From Nymphaea colorata (lineage: Eukaryota; Streptophyta; Magnoliopsida; Nymphaeales; Nymphaeaceae): a stretch of DNA of 64,000 nucleotides. The stretch lies in assembly GCF_008831285.2 (NCBI RefSeq), contig NC_045145.1, positions 20,786,040 to 20,850,039 of the forward strand, written 5' to 3'. The position numbers and the translations under genes are program-made. Position 1 is the first letter of the stretch. Every line of letters starts with the position of its first letter. The notes under the pieces were generated by a model that searched no databases, was not told the DNA's origin, and worked only from the letters and a program-made list of their open reading frames with translations. Shown here in pieces: positions 25,443-38,200 of this stretch.

Positions 25443-25479
25443 TCAGATATCAAATAACCAAACACCTTAGGGTAATTTT

Positions 25480-25850
25480 AAGCTTATGGATCGGGCCGAG
25501 CTGCCACCGGATACCCAGTACCTGGGCCCGACTGGAGCCCAGGTTCGGGCCTAAGAAAACATGATGTGGGCCGGCTCATGTGGGCTCGATAAGCACAGAT
25601 TTGGCTCGATAATGATTTTTTTTAATTTTTTATTAATATTATATATATATTATTACCATCAATTATTTTTATGTATTATTTTATATTAAAAAATGTTTTT
25701 TTTAATGTACTCAAGTCAAGCTCGAGCTCGGGTTTTTTGAGTTGGCCAAGGACCGGACCCGAGTTTTAGGTGTCGTGCTGGCCCGGGCTCGACTCGTTAT
25801 CAGGCTGGGCCAGGCCCGCCCGATGCCTAGGCTTAGGTAATTTATTATGC
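25480..25850. repeat. Dispersed repeat with GGGCC/GGCTCG-rich ends and AT core
   Basis: Two G+C-rich ends (about 25488-25610 and 25715-25835), made of GGGCC, CCCGG and GCTCG words, flank an AT-rich core. The words at the two ends are partly complementary, so the block resembles a non-autonomous DNA transposon of a type common in plants. No target duplication was fixed. Confidence 0.4.
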
Positions 25851-28800
25851 ACATCTCTAAAATAATCGAGGATCTCAAATTTGTGGATCTGATGAGGTAT
25901 GAGGTACACGACACCATTCCGATATGCTGTCCCTTTAAACAAATTAAAGGGCAGAATTATTAGATTAATGTTGTATCTTAGATCTGAGGCTATCAAACAC
26001 ACCCCCAAGAAAAAAGATTATGGCAAAAGAAGATTTGCCAAGAACGACTATCAGTATTGATTGCTCCTCATGCACATCTTAGCTGCTCCTCACTAAATTG
26101 AGAGATGCCAACACAATTTTTTTATTTTAATTAGTTTAAATTAGCCATTAGTTAAAAAAAAATATTGGCCTGTATTTGTAAGATTTGTTCTCCTTTTATA
26201 ATTGGGATCTTTCCTGGAAACTAAACTAAAAGAATAGGCCATGATTGGAAAAACACTTAACCTTTTTATTTTGATAAAAGCAAACTACGTTTTCTCATGG
26301 TTAATTAGAAACGTCCATAAGTTCATTTTGAGAAATTACTATTCTGCCTTTTAAGTAGAAGGTAAAAATGTACATTTTTTCTGCGTATATGCCTAAGTTT
26401 TCTTGCCCAACTATCTAGGATCATGCAAATAGTATTCACTTGAATCTTTCATATATTAAAAAGCAACTAATTAGATATGGTTAAACAGCAGTTACTAACA
26501 TTGTTTTTTGTATAATTAAGTGATTCCCTGGGTTAATTGTAAAATTTTTTTCTTAATGGTGCAAAAGTTCCATGTGTTTTTCGCAATATCCAAAAGCAGA
26601 AACGTTAAAAAAGAAAAAAAACTGTTTCAAAAAGATACTGACAGTTTGTGCTGGGAACTACAAGTAACTCTTTCTAGGGATGTCTGGATAGGACTGCTTC
26701 AAATAAGTTCGATATTTGATCTTATTCAGTTGTGTGCTAAATTTTAAATAAATATTGGATCTGATAATAAGCATTAATATGACCAGCTAAATTTTCTTAT
26801 ATTTAATTCCCATACATTTTAAAAGTCAGTTCTTTATATATCATAACATAATTCTTATTTGATTAGAAGCTAGATTTCGATTCGGTTGTGAATTTAAAAG
26901 TCAAATTCAGATTTAAATATAGCATAAATTTTTTCATTCGGATTCAAATCCACGTACGCGAACATTCAAATCCGCATATGTGAACATTCCATAAAATAGA
27001 ATATTGTGAAGATTACATTCATTTCAAATCTGTCCGGTTGTCATTTTTTAATTTTTTTTTTTATTTTCTCGCCATTATTTCCTGTACATGCAATTGAATA
27101 ACTTTTATAAAAGATGTGTTCAGCAAATCCACACATTAAGGGTAGTAGGGTCTATGTAGGATGCTGGAGCCCACTTTTTGAATCGTTAATTTAGTGTTGA
27201 ATCTTGGGTGAACTTGAGTCCAGTTATATGGTTAGCCTCATGAAATTCATATCAGTGCTTCATAGTCAATTAAAAATTTGTTAACGATATATTTAGTGCT
27301 CCATTATAAAAAACAATTCTGGCTCTACCCTTATTCCATGGTCAATTAAAAATTTGTTAACGATATATTTAGTGCTCCATTATAAAAAAAAAATTCTGGC
27401 TCTACCCTTATTCCATGATCAATTAAAAATTTGTTAACGATATATTTAGTGCTCCATTATAAAAAAAAAATTCTGGCTCTACCCCTACACAAATCCATTT
27501 TTATGTTCAGGCGTCTTGAGATATGTTTGACAACCTCAAGTTTTAGCCGAGATTTGAAATAGTAGGATCTATTAAGATTTTAGATAGTTGATTTCTAATA
27601 AATTTGAAGTCTTTTATTCTAAAAGTACAATCATGGCATGATAGATTTATAAACCTTGCTTCTTAAAATTTATTGTATGGATCCCAAATGAAACCTCTTT
27701 TACCTCTACTTTAAGATCTATAAATTGGAGGCATAATGGTATTGGGCTGTAGAGGCCTCATTTACTGTATTTACAAGCACAGGGTCATTTCCTCAAGTGG
27801 GCATAAATAACTCAGCTCTTGTATAAGCTATGCACAACTGCTATTAATACATGGTTTTTAAATATAGGGTTTGCTAGAATAATGAATGTCATATCACACC
27901 CTTGTAGCTAGAACTTGGGATGGGCGTTTGATTGCCCCCAGCCTAAGATCCCCGTGTTTTGGAATCCATGAATTTACTTTCCCCACTGGTAAGGCCTCAC
28001 ATTGAAAAGTTTAGTCTCGTATTGAAAACTCTGAAAGATCCTTAAGAGCTTCATTCTTATAAATCCATGGCTTCTCTTCATTGTCAAGACTTGTTTCTAC
28101 TGAAAACCTTTGCATCTTTGTTGGACATATACTTTTGGTTGCAATAAAAGTCGGGGGACTAAACCTCTGCAACTTTTTACTTCAAAAGACATTCAAGAGT
28201 TTATACAAGGAGTTGTTAAGTCGTTGGCTGTTTTATTTTTTATCCTTTTTAAGGTTATGACTGAAATTGCTAGAAGATGGGTTGGAGTCTGCTAGACCAA
28301 AAGTTAGAGTCTCGTACGAGAGTGAGTCGAGTCATTACAGTTGTTACGCCTCTAACCTTAAATCAAACATTTTATTTAATGTAAAATGGTAAAATTGGGA
28401 TTTCTAAGTGTTGATCTTATATTTGACATAAGATCCGCAGTTTGGAAGACCTTGGATTTTATGGTGGCTCTTTTGCCACATCAACAAGAACATTTTGTAT
28501 CAAATCTATAGTAAATCTATTGATCAAATTTGAAGTAATTGAATGCCTCATTAAGGGACATTTGTTAGTCTCGAAATTCAAAATATTCATGATTTAAGGT
28601 CAAACTCTTCGTTTAAATCCCACATTTTTTTAATGTAAAGAAGTAAAATAAAGATCTTAAATGTAAATCTTAGTTCTGACCCAAGATCATTAGTTTGATG
28701 AAACATAGATTTTACCATGGATGTTTTGTAATATTAGCAAAAAAAGCATGCTACGTCAGATCACATGAGATCTACAGATTTAAAATCTTGAGTAATCAAA

Positions 28801-29385
28801 CACCGCTTTAACAGTCATTTCTCTTCCAAAAGAAGAAACCAAGAAAATGCTGGTAAAATGACATGCAAATATTTTTTCAATTTATTAAATACAGGATTAT
28901 GATAAGGTAAGCAGCTAGTTTTGGTTGAAGTGGAAAACCGAATGAAAATATCGGGAATGAATTTGCCGAGCACAAGTTAAGTAGATGAAAAACGGATGTT
29001 AATCGCCTGTAAGTAAGAAGGCGAAAACCTTTGGTAAAGATTCGTCTCGTTTGACGACAGCCCACCTCCCTCTCTCTCTCTCTCTGCGCTTGCCAGCCAG
29101 GCGGCGGTGGCGAATGCTAACAGGGGAGAGCGTTACAGGAGAGGACGAGGTGGAGGAAGACCGGAAGAAGGGAATGACCGACGCGTTCCTCCAATTACCC
29201 GTGCAAACACAAAAGGAGATGCCGCATTTTCACCCTCCCCCGCCACGCGCCAATGATTAGCAGAGAGAGAGAGAGAGAGAGAGAGACGGGAGGCCAACGA
29301 AACGGAAATGAGGGTTTCTGAACATTCTTAGGGAGGTGACTCTCTCCCTCTCTCTCTCTCTGTGTCAGTCCCTCGGCGGTGAGGG
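25851..29385. other. Intergenic, AT-rich, upstream of the LRR gene
   Basis: No supportable gene. It contains a three-copy tandem repeat (27261-27484) and degenerate AT-rich sequence. From about 29040 the leader region of the next gene begins, with CT and GA microsatellites (29070-29085, 29263-29286, 29340-29361). Confidence 0.5.
27261..27484. repeat. Tandem triplication, 76-77-bp unit
   Basis: Units start at 27261, 27337 and 27414, each opening CAT(A/G)(G/A)TCAATTAAAAATTTG or close to it and closing ATTCTGGCTCTACCC. The closing word resembles the terminus of the hAT-type miniature elements here, so an element end may have been amplified. Confidence 0.95.
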
Positions 29386-32300
29386 ATGGCGATCGTGACG
29401 GGGGATAGGTACTTGGAGTCGCTGGAGCGGTTCGTGGGGAGGCAGGCGGGGCCGCTCCTCGACGGCAGCATCGTCCTGAAGCTCAACCCGGCAGGCCTCC
29501 ACTACGTGCAGTCGCGGATCGAGGCACTCGGGGAGTTGGAGGCGTTGCTGGCGGCTGCCCCCGTCGACTACCTCCGTGCCTACGTCTCCGACCTCGGCGA
29601 CCACCGCGCCCTCGAGCAGCTCCGCCGTATCCTCCGTCTTCTCACTTCCCTCAAGGTCGTCTCCGTCCTCCCATCTCCCGCCAGGGATCCCACGCCCCTC
29701 TCTCTCCTCTCCTTTGGCAGGCTTAAGGTGTTGGAGTTCCGGGGCTGCGACCTCTCGACGTCGACGGCCCGCGGCCTCCTCGCCCTTCGGCCCACCCTCG
29801 AGAAGATTATCTGCCACAACTCCACGGTTATCTTTCTCTCTCTTCATTTTTTTGTCCGTGCATGAATCCATTCTGGGTGTGAAGCAGGGAATTTTAATAG
29901 TTAGAATGAATCTTATTTTATTGTTTGGAAAGAGTTGGAGATCGCATGCAGCGAGAGTTGTAATCTTCAGAATTTTTATTGCATTTGTGTGTCGATTCTA
30001 TTTGAGATTGTTGGTTACCTTCAGTTAAGTTAAATTCACCTGGATATTTTATAGTGAGGCAAGGAATCGGACGACAACTTTTATTAATATTTTTTTTATC
30101 AATTTAGTCGTTTTCCTTTATTTGAAATAGAGTACTAATGAGTTTACGTTTAGCCGACTCTATTGGTAAACAAGTGTTCATGTTCCTGGGAAACTTGGAT
30201 TTCGCCTCTGCCTCTTTAAGAGCTTTCTAGTTTTGTTTTTATCATTTTGCTTCATCTTTCTCTGATTCTATCGCTTTAGTTAAGAAATTCTATCGCTTTA
30301 GTTAAGATAGACATTCTTTTTGCAATCTTTATTACGGAATTTGGTTTTCTGATTCAAATGCCATCTGCAGGTCGATGTATGATCTATCATATAGGCTTTT
30401 TTATTGTGATTGTATCTCTGTGTATTGCATGCTGAATTTTGAGGACAAGGTTGGAGATAGTAATTTGCTCATTGCTGCCATTTTACCTGCCTTTTTTTAT
30501 TGCAAGATAGTGAAGTTGCTGTTTTCTTTAGGATGCTCTGAGGCATGTATTTGCAGACAGGATTGCAGAGATTAGGAAATGTCCTCCCTGGAATCGGTTA
30601 ACTACTGTCTCCTGTCCATGCAACGGTCTTGTTCTCATGGACGAGTCTTTGCACTTGCTTCCAGCAGCTGAAACACTGGACCTGAGCAGGAATCGATTTG
30701 CAAAAATAGATAATCTAAGTGGGTGCACAAAATTGAGATACCTGGATCTTGGATTCAATCATTTGCGAACAATCTCTTCTCTCACTGAGGTGGTTTCCTT
30801 GGATAGTCTCTTGTTCATCTTCCTGTTCCTATTGTTATCCAGTTTGCTGTCTTTGTTTTTTGATGAAAATATGAGGACTAAAATACTTAAGCTGATTGAT
30901 TAAACTTATTTTAGGGGTTTCATATTCTGCTTTTAGGTGTCCTGCCCAATCGTTAAGCTTGTTCTGAGAAGCAATGCATTGACCAGTTTACGTGGCATCG
31001 AGAATCTGAAGCTGTTAGAAGGGCTTGACCTTTCTTATAATATCATTTCAAAATTTTCAGAGATCGAGCCTCTTGGAAGTCTGCCATTCCTTCAGAATCT
31101 GTCACTGGAAGGCAATCCTATCTGCAATGCACGATGCTACCGAGCCCAAGTGTTTAGCTGCTTTACTAATTCTGACAGAGTAAGTTGTATTGTCTTCATT
31201 TTTTCTCTGTTATTTGGCTCTGTAACTATGATTTACTTTCTTATGTCAATAGCTTTTTTGCACAGATTTACTAGTGGAAATTTCTCATTCTGCTCCTTTT
31301 CATATTCAATATGTTATATAGTTAAAACTAGATGAAAAAGGAATGGACAACAATGATTTCTGGAAAATGAAGATAATTCATTCTGGAAGACAGGGAAAGC
31401 CTGCGGGATATGGATGTTATGCTCCTGCAACCGAATCTGAACAAAAAAGAATCTCTAATGCCAACAAGGTAGGCAGTTTGTTTCAGATATCTGGAAATTT
31501 CTTCAGACTTTTCTTTTTGGAAGGCAAAATGCAGCTACATACTTGAATTATTTCTTACTTGCTTCTTCCTTCGATTGGAAGTGGTTTTTTTTGTTCGTGT
31601 TTTCCATTTCCGCTTGAAGCATGGATAACTCATGTGTAATATTCATTGTTGCTTATTTTTCGTTTTTCTTTTTGCTTTAGAAAAAGCTGTCCCGCATTGC
31701 ACATATTGAAGATTCAGTGCACATGCAAGTTTCTGGTTCAGGGACTGTTGGTCAGGAATCACTGAATGTTGAGGATTACAGTAGACATGAGACAGGTGAA
31801 TCTGAAGGTGAAACAAAATTGTTGGCATCATTGAGTAGACACGAGTTGATAAAGAAAGAAAAATCTGCTTCTCAGGTGGGAGATGTTAATAAATCATTGG
31901 ATCAGGACAGAGAGGAATTGATGGAGCAGAAGGAAAGCCCAAAATTAATTTCTAGGAGAAAGAAGTGCATGGAAACTGGGGACAAGAATAAACAAGGCGA
32001 AAGCACTAGCAGTAGTAGTTTGGATGCCATAAGAGCCCCAGCACATGATGATCGTGCTGACATACTAGCTTCAGATGGTTTCCTGTCCAATACTCCTGTT
32101 GCACATATAAAGAACCGGTATTTTGTTTCTTGTGGTGAACCTGGGTTTTCTAATACCATGCAAGATGGCATGAATCTAGAGAGTAGTTTTGTGCATTTCA
32201 GTAATTCAATGGCCACATCCCCAGATGATACGAACTACCAGAGAGAAAGCTTGTTGTCATCATTGACAGATATTGATGAGATAATGGAAGCACATCATGT

Positions 32301-33451
32301 GTCTACTTTTCCTGGTTCACCACCATATTATAATGAAGGCATGTTACATCAACGACAAAACTTGGAGGAAGAATTTATGCAGCTATCAGCTGGTTGTGAT
32401 TCTGTTGTGTCCTCCGATAGTGACACTAGTTCCATGAGTACCAGTGACAGAAACTACTGTGTAGATAATGGCCTGTTTCTCCATTCTGATGGAGTAGATA
32501 ATGGTGAAACTCCAGAAGAAAGTATTTCCAAACATCCAAATGATGAATTCTTTTACAATACTTATTACCGCGGATGGCATGGAGATCTATATTCGAGGAA
32601 AAACGGCAGACTGCAAACATCTCATCCGGAAGCTATTTCTGATATTGTGAAAGCATTGGGAGACGGTAGTGCCAAAACATCCTGTACAGATGATTTATTG
32701 GCTAATGCTGGTGGAGGTAATCATGATGTCAGTCAAGACATGCAATATATGGAGAAGGTAAAAAACAAAATCGAACCAAAGAGAAGGATTATTGCGCTGT
32801 CAAAAAAGACTCTACAGAGAGGAAACAATGAACTTCTAAGACAGAAATTACATGGTGTCCCAGATATTTCTGGGATTGATATGGAAGAAGATTACGCATT
32901 AGCGCCTATTTCTAGACAGAATGGTCATTTGCAGTGTCCTGCAGATTTTAAGCATGTTTTCATGAGTCAACCTGGACATCTGCCCATGTTTGAATCCATT
33001 GGTTCGACATCAAAAATTACTGTTGATGATTATTCCACCTTAATTTCAGATGAATTAATGAGGAGCTATTTCAATAGCAAAGTGTCACAACGTCAAGCTT
33101 CTGAGACTTGCCAAGAATATGTATTTTGTTCTTGTATACAGATCAGCCATCAAGGCCTAGCTGAAAGGTACAGAGTCTTTTAATACGTGTTATAACAGAT
33201 TGGTCAGAAAGTATAAACCTCTTCGTTAAAAGCTGCATTTATATGCTTCCTAGGACTGCCTGCATGGGGTACTGTGGTTTTCTTTTCTTTGTATTTGTGA
33301 CATTTTAAAACATTTATGAAGGGCTCCCTTAGGCTTTGATCTTTCGAACCCTTCCAGTTGTTCTTCCTAGTCAACACTATACACTTAAACATGTCAAAAC
33401 TTCTATAGGTCTGACATACATCAATACTCCCTGCTGTTGAATTTTTAGTAT

Positions 33452-33490
<39 letters not shown>

Positions 33491-33537
33491 CCTCCCTCCC
33501 TCCCTCTCTCTCTCTCTCTCTCTCTCCCTCCCTCCCT

Positions 33538-33592
<55 letters not shown>

Positions 33593-35244
33593 ATACACAC
33601 ACACACATACAAGTATTCTGAGCTTCGAGTGTTTACTTGAGACGTGAAGAATCTCGGTAGATGTCCTGTATGTAACACCACTTTGTCTTCTAGAGGTCAA
33701 CTTAGACTTGTGTAAATTATTGGCAGATTGTGCATTCTTCATATATCTATGTAATGTTCTGTATATTAAAGGTTATAACCAGATATTGTAGAAATTGATG
33801 GTGAATTGTAGAAATTGATGGGGAGTGGAGTTCCTGACTAAAAAGTCTTTGTTCTTCCATCTTTCCAGCGAGGTGTCCATAGTATTGAGCAGTGAAAATA
33901 AACTGTATGTGCTCCATCTATCTGCAGCAGAACAGATTCCAGGTTAGTATTTAATTTGTACTTCCATTTGTGCTTTGATATAATCTTTTGCACAAGTTAC
34001 TTCATCGTGTTTAATTCATGTATATATTTGATTGGTTTCCTTTTATAGGGGTGGCGTTTGACGTAGCAGCTTGCCACAGGCTGGGAGACATCAAGGATAT
34101 TGTTGTTGGAATGGGATTACTGGTCTTCAGGTAGGCAATATTGAACTATTATGGGGTCAGGACAAGCTTTTTACGCCTATATATAACTTAATCCTTGGTG
34201 ATAGGGTGCAAATTACAGGGGATAACACATATTTATTGGTGACAAAGACTATTCAGAAGTCAAGGGCATTGCTAGGCTTATTATTGGCATCTGAATCCAA
34301 CAGTACAGCTGAAAGATGTACCATAAAAAGGTATTCTTCACTTGATGAACTTTCGGATGTGCTTTTATGTTTCTGATTATATTAACACGTATTAATGTGG
34401 TTTTCTCCTCTTTTCCTTAACTTCTTTGGGGGGGTTTGAGCTGAGTCATAGTGTTTTACTTTAAATTGCAGTTGGGAACAGAACCAGATAAACTTGTTCG
34501 ATAGTCATATTTGTGGTGGCCTGAAAGTGAGCATAAATCTCTATGCCATGCTCCTGTTTTGGCATGAAAATGGAAAAGGTGTGTTCCTTACTAACTAACA
34601 AATACCAGAATGAGGCTATGTAACAAGTGATTCAATAAGAAGTCTCTTGCTGAATTCATGAGGAAATTTTATCCTGTTTTAACAAATTACCTGGCTGCTG
34701 GCTATACACCCTCTAATTATTGAGATATTTGCAGGAGAGTCATGGATTATAAGATCAATCATTCTGATTGAAGGATATATCCTTATTTGCATAGAGGATC
34801 TTCGACAGTTTGGCTTGTTTAATGGTGATTGTGGAGCACCAAGGCCATACTTTTACCTTGATTCCTGCTGTTCTATTTGTGACATATCTGAGATGGTACT
34901 TTTCTCCACGCCATATATTTGAAAGCTATTGTCATTTTGGTCTTTTGAGGTTTGTGAGAGTTTAAAGCTGCTACAAATTCGGTATATGGTCATATTGATA
35001 TTAGGTTATCGAGCAAAAAGGAAGTGGGTGTGTGACCTTACTATTGGACCGCGTTACTGCCCCTGAAAAGATGCACTTATCAGGAGGGACCGAGAAGAAA
35101 GAAACGGTGAAGAGTGGAGGTGCCCTCCTTACCTGGAGATTTAAGTGGTTCTCTGAAGAAACCCTGCTCAATTTCGTAGCTTTGGTCAAGGCGTTGTATG
35201 CAGGAACAACTTTATCTCCGCTTACTGTAAAATATGCAACTTAA
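29386..35244 (+). CDS. STK11IP/LIP1-like leucine-rich-repeat protein
   Basis: Eleven exons: 29386-29826, 30532-30789, 30937-31179, 31322-31468, 31681-33167, 33869-33942, 34049-34130, 34205-34330, 34472-34578, 34735-34895 and 35005-35244 (TAA), all in phase, giving 1121 residues. The N terminus (LDGSIVLKLNPAGLHYVQSR to TLEKIICHNST) matches the LIP1 region of serine/threonine kinase 11-interacting proteins. Five leucine-rich repeats follow at about 193-310 (AETLDLSRNRF, LRYLDLGFNHL, VKLVLRSNAL, LEGLDLSYNII, LQNLSLEGNPI). Exon 5 encodes a long Ser/Asp/Glu-rich, probably disordered region. The last six exons encode a hydrophobic-patterned globular tail (for example ESWIIRSIILIEGYILIC) that I do not recognise as a named domain. 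The family is conserved in plants, where its role is poorly known; the animal protein binds the LKB1 kinase. The exon 1 donor (ACG/GTTATC) is weak but needed to keep frame. Confidence 0.87.
33456..33589. repeat. CT/CCCT microsatellite in LRR-gene intron 5
   Basis: About 134 bases of pure pyrimidine: CT runs interrupted twice by CCCT blocks of the same length. It lies within the 701-bp intron between exons 5 and 6 and accounts for the Arg/Glu repeat frames on the other strand. Confidence 0.95.
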
Positions 35245-38200
35245 ATATTGTAAATCATTTGTCTAGTCTTCATTTGATTCATTTTTTGATTGGTTGTTTT
35301 CGCTGTTCTCCTTTTGTTGTTCTAGTTGATCATTCTTGGTATTTTTTTTCTTGTTATCATAAAAGTGCTTTTGTAATAGTAATGTGTTCCTCAATAATTC
35401 AGTAAATAATAAAGTTTTGTACATGTGCAAGGTTGGAGGTTCATGCAGGATTGCAGGGTTTCTAGGTTGGTGACTAACAGAACGTTTTCACATTTTGCGT
35501 CTACATGAAAGTGGGGTTCAAAATATACCTTTGGCCTGTACAAGCTTACGTTTTACCCTAGTTCCTTGAGCTCCTCCATCTCTGCGAGCTTTGGAATGTT
35601 ATTTTTCCTTATCAGTCAGGTAGAAAAAAGATAGGGTGGATCCATTTTTGTCCTTCCCTTTTTTGATGAAGCAAAACACCGGTGTTGGCAATCAGGTGTA
35701 CAAGAAAGGCAAATCGGGTAACCGTCCAGTTCTTAACCAGTCAGACTGAAGAATGTTCAGGGGTTAGTGCCAACTAAAATGTTTCCCACCTACTTAGGTG
35801 ATTGGTTTAAGACGTTAAATTTGAAGGCCTGGCCTATTGTTGAATACAGAAGGTGAAGGAAGACCAATCAGGCCTCATGATATAACACGCAACAGGATTT
35901 GTATTACAATATATTAGAAAGAGGGGGTCGCACTTGCAACGTGCGTCTTCTCCATGAGGTCAAAACATCCAAGAGATCGTGCCAACCCTTCCGGTCGGAG
36001 GCTTCCATGAACGTCGATAGATTACCAGCTACAACAATGTAACGTTCTTCTCCCTATCAATTTTAGATCGATCTACAAAATTTCGCACGTCTATAATCTT
36101 TTTGTTCAACTCGAATGTAGACGAATAATCAATTGCAGCACTAGGTCGTCTAAGAGACGAGACAAAGAACATCAAGGCCCAGTGAAGGAGGATGATTTTA
36201 GTTTGGCATGGTTTACCGCATTCATCGAATACATGAAATGAGTCGTAAGACAACAGATTCGTTGAGAACTTGGGAGAGTTGATCTAGTAGGCTGCCTCCT
36301 GATCTCTACTTGTCAAATTGATTCAGTTCCAAATGAATGTGCATCCGTTATAATGATACCTTAAGGTTCCGTTTAGAGTTCTCATAGGTAAACAAGTAGA
36401 GTTAAAAAAAAAAAGTGAATTTGACGAAGGTTTTTTTTTTTTCCCTAAAGCATGCACTCGCAATCAGAGAGAGAATATCAAGGCCGAAGAGAATCTTATT
36501 TGAGTCAAACCTGACTACATCACAAGCTTCTGTCTATTGAATAATTTAAAAATTTTAATAACACAGCAATTTGATTTTTTATATGAAAATGTCCACAATA
36601 AGTATCGCATCTGATTGGCTCCATAAAATAAATTTCAGGAATTGGCAAACAATTATTTCTTTCATCTTTTAAAATTTGTGCACTTACTAGTTACTTGTTC
36701 ATGCCTTGTTTCCCTGGGTGCTTTAGGTTTATTATTCTTAAAGCCTACAGAATATGGTATGTCAGAAGCAAGTGATGTGATAAATCACTAAACCAGACAA
36801 TCCTCTAGTTTGACCCTTCTTACTAATTCAGAAGTAAAGCCAAACTTCGAGGCTTGATGAAATACATAAAGCATATGCATTCACATAGAGGTTTATGACG
36901 AAATGAACACAGCAGGTTGCCACTTCATCTCTGTACAAAAACCACATGTTTGATGCATACGATCAAGACAAACTCTTTGGAATTTGAAATTGTAAGAATC
37001 TCTGAACCCCCAAAAAAAACACACCATACCACTTGACCAATTACTTGCACACCATCACCACCACTGAACTACCCTTAAGAGCTTTCCGTTTCCTACAGGA
37101 AATGCTGGCACGGTTTCACACCTACATACTAGCTTTTCCGAAATTCAGTACACGAGCACTTCCGAATTAGAAGAATCTGGAATGAGTCTCTGAATAGCTC
37201 AAATCATATAGCATCAGATACCATGACCAATTTAGGAATGCCTATGCAAGGAATATGCACCTAATCCATCTATGCTGTAATACTTTTAGTACTTCACCAT
37301 GGTTTCTGGAAAAAGGCCATAATTTTTTGTAAGCTAAGATCAAAACATTGCAATTAATCCAAGGGAGAATCATTTCATAAAAATAAATGATGACATTAAC
37401 TAAATAACCTGAACCAAAGGAAGAGAAGCACAACTGACATGTGAAGGGATTGAAGTAACAGGTTCACAAAGGATATCTGCAAAGGTTAAACCCGATATAA
37501 GTGGGTGGCAACTTTCAGCCACTCAAATGTTCACGAACACAATCTAAAAGCACAATTTGCTAATATTGATCAACCGGATCTATTAGCACACCAAAGCCTT
37601 AAAAGAAGCAAACTGCCAGCTGCTACCACTATCCACAGGTCGATTGACAATTCATATGCTCTTCACACTTTTAGCTGCAACAAATTCTGCAAAGTCATTC
37701 CTATGCTTTCAAGGCTACCATGTTTTCGTTGACAAAAAAGTATTAAATATTAGCTATTTGAGAGGTTGCTCATGAACAAGCAACATTTCGGGTGCATTCC
37801 GCTAACATGCAAATTACATGTCAGTTATAGTATAGATATGATTTCCTTAAAGATACTCATAAGCCTGTTATTTTGCTAGTGATCTTGCTAGTGTTTCTTC
37901 CTTTGATTTCTTTTTAACTACAAATGCCTGTTATAAAAGAGGCACCGCCAATTCAAAAGGCAATTAAATTAGGCTCCTAAATATCAACTCAGCAATACAG
38001 CAAAAAATGTTGACAATTGATTAGTTCATTAGTTCAATTATAAAAATGTACTTTTCTTATATCCAAGAAAAACACACAAAAACAAACTCAAACATGCTGT
38101 CGTTCTGTCTAACTTGTCAAAATCGCAAGTCCAACAGAGGTCAGTCGAGGCCTTAAAAATACTATTTGGGACTAGTAGAAGCAAGTTGGTTGACCACAAT

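Noticed and set aside
29365-29871. Long frames on both strands over LRR-gene exon 1
   Set aside because: Shadows of a G+C-rich exon. Only the plus frame from 29386 matches the LIP1 region and splices on.
33204-33742. Arg/Glu-repeat proteins on the minus strand
   Set aside because: Translation of the CT microsatellite inside an intron.
35930-36260. Minus-strand coding-like text (for example NLSTFMEASDRKGWHDLLDV)
   Set aside because: It reads plausibly for about 40 codons but has no start, no splice signals and no recognised family. It may be an old repeat fragment.
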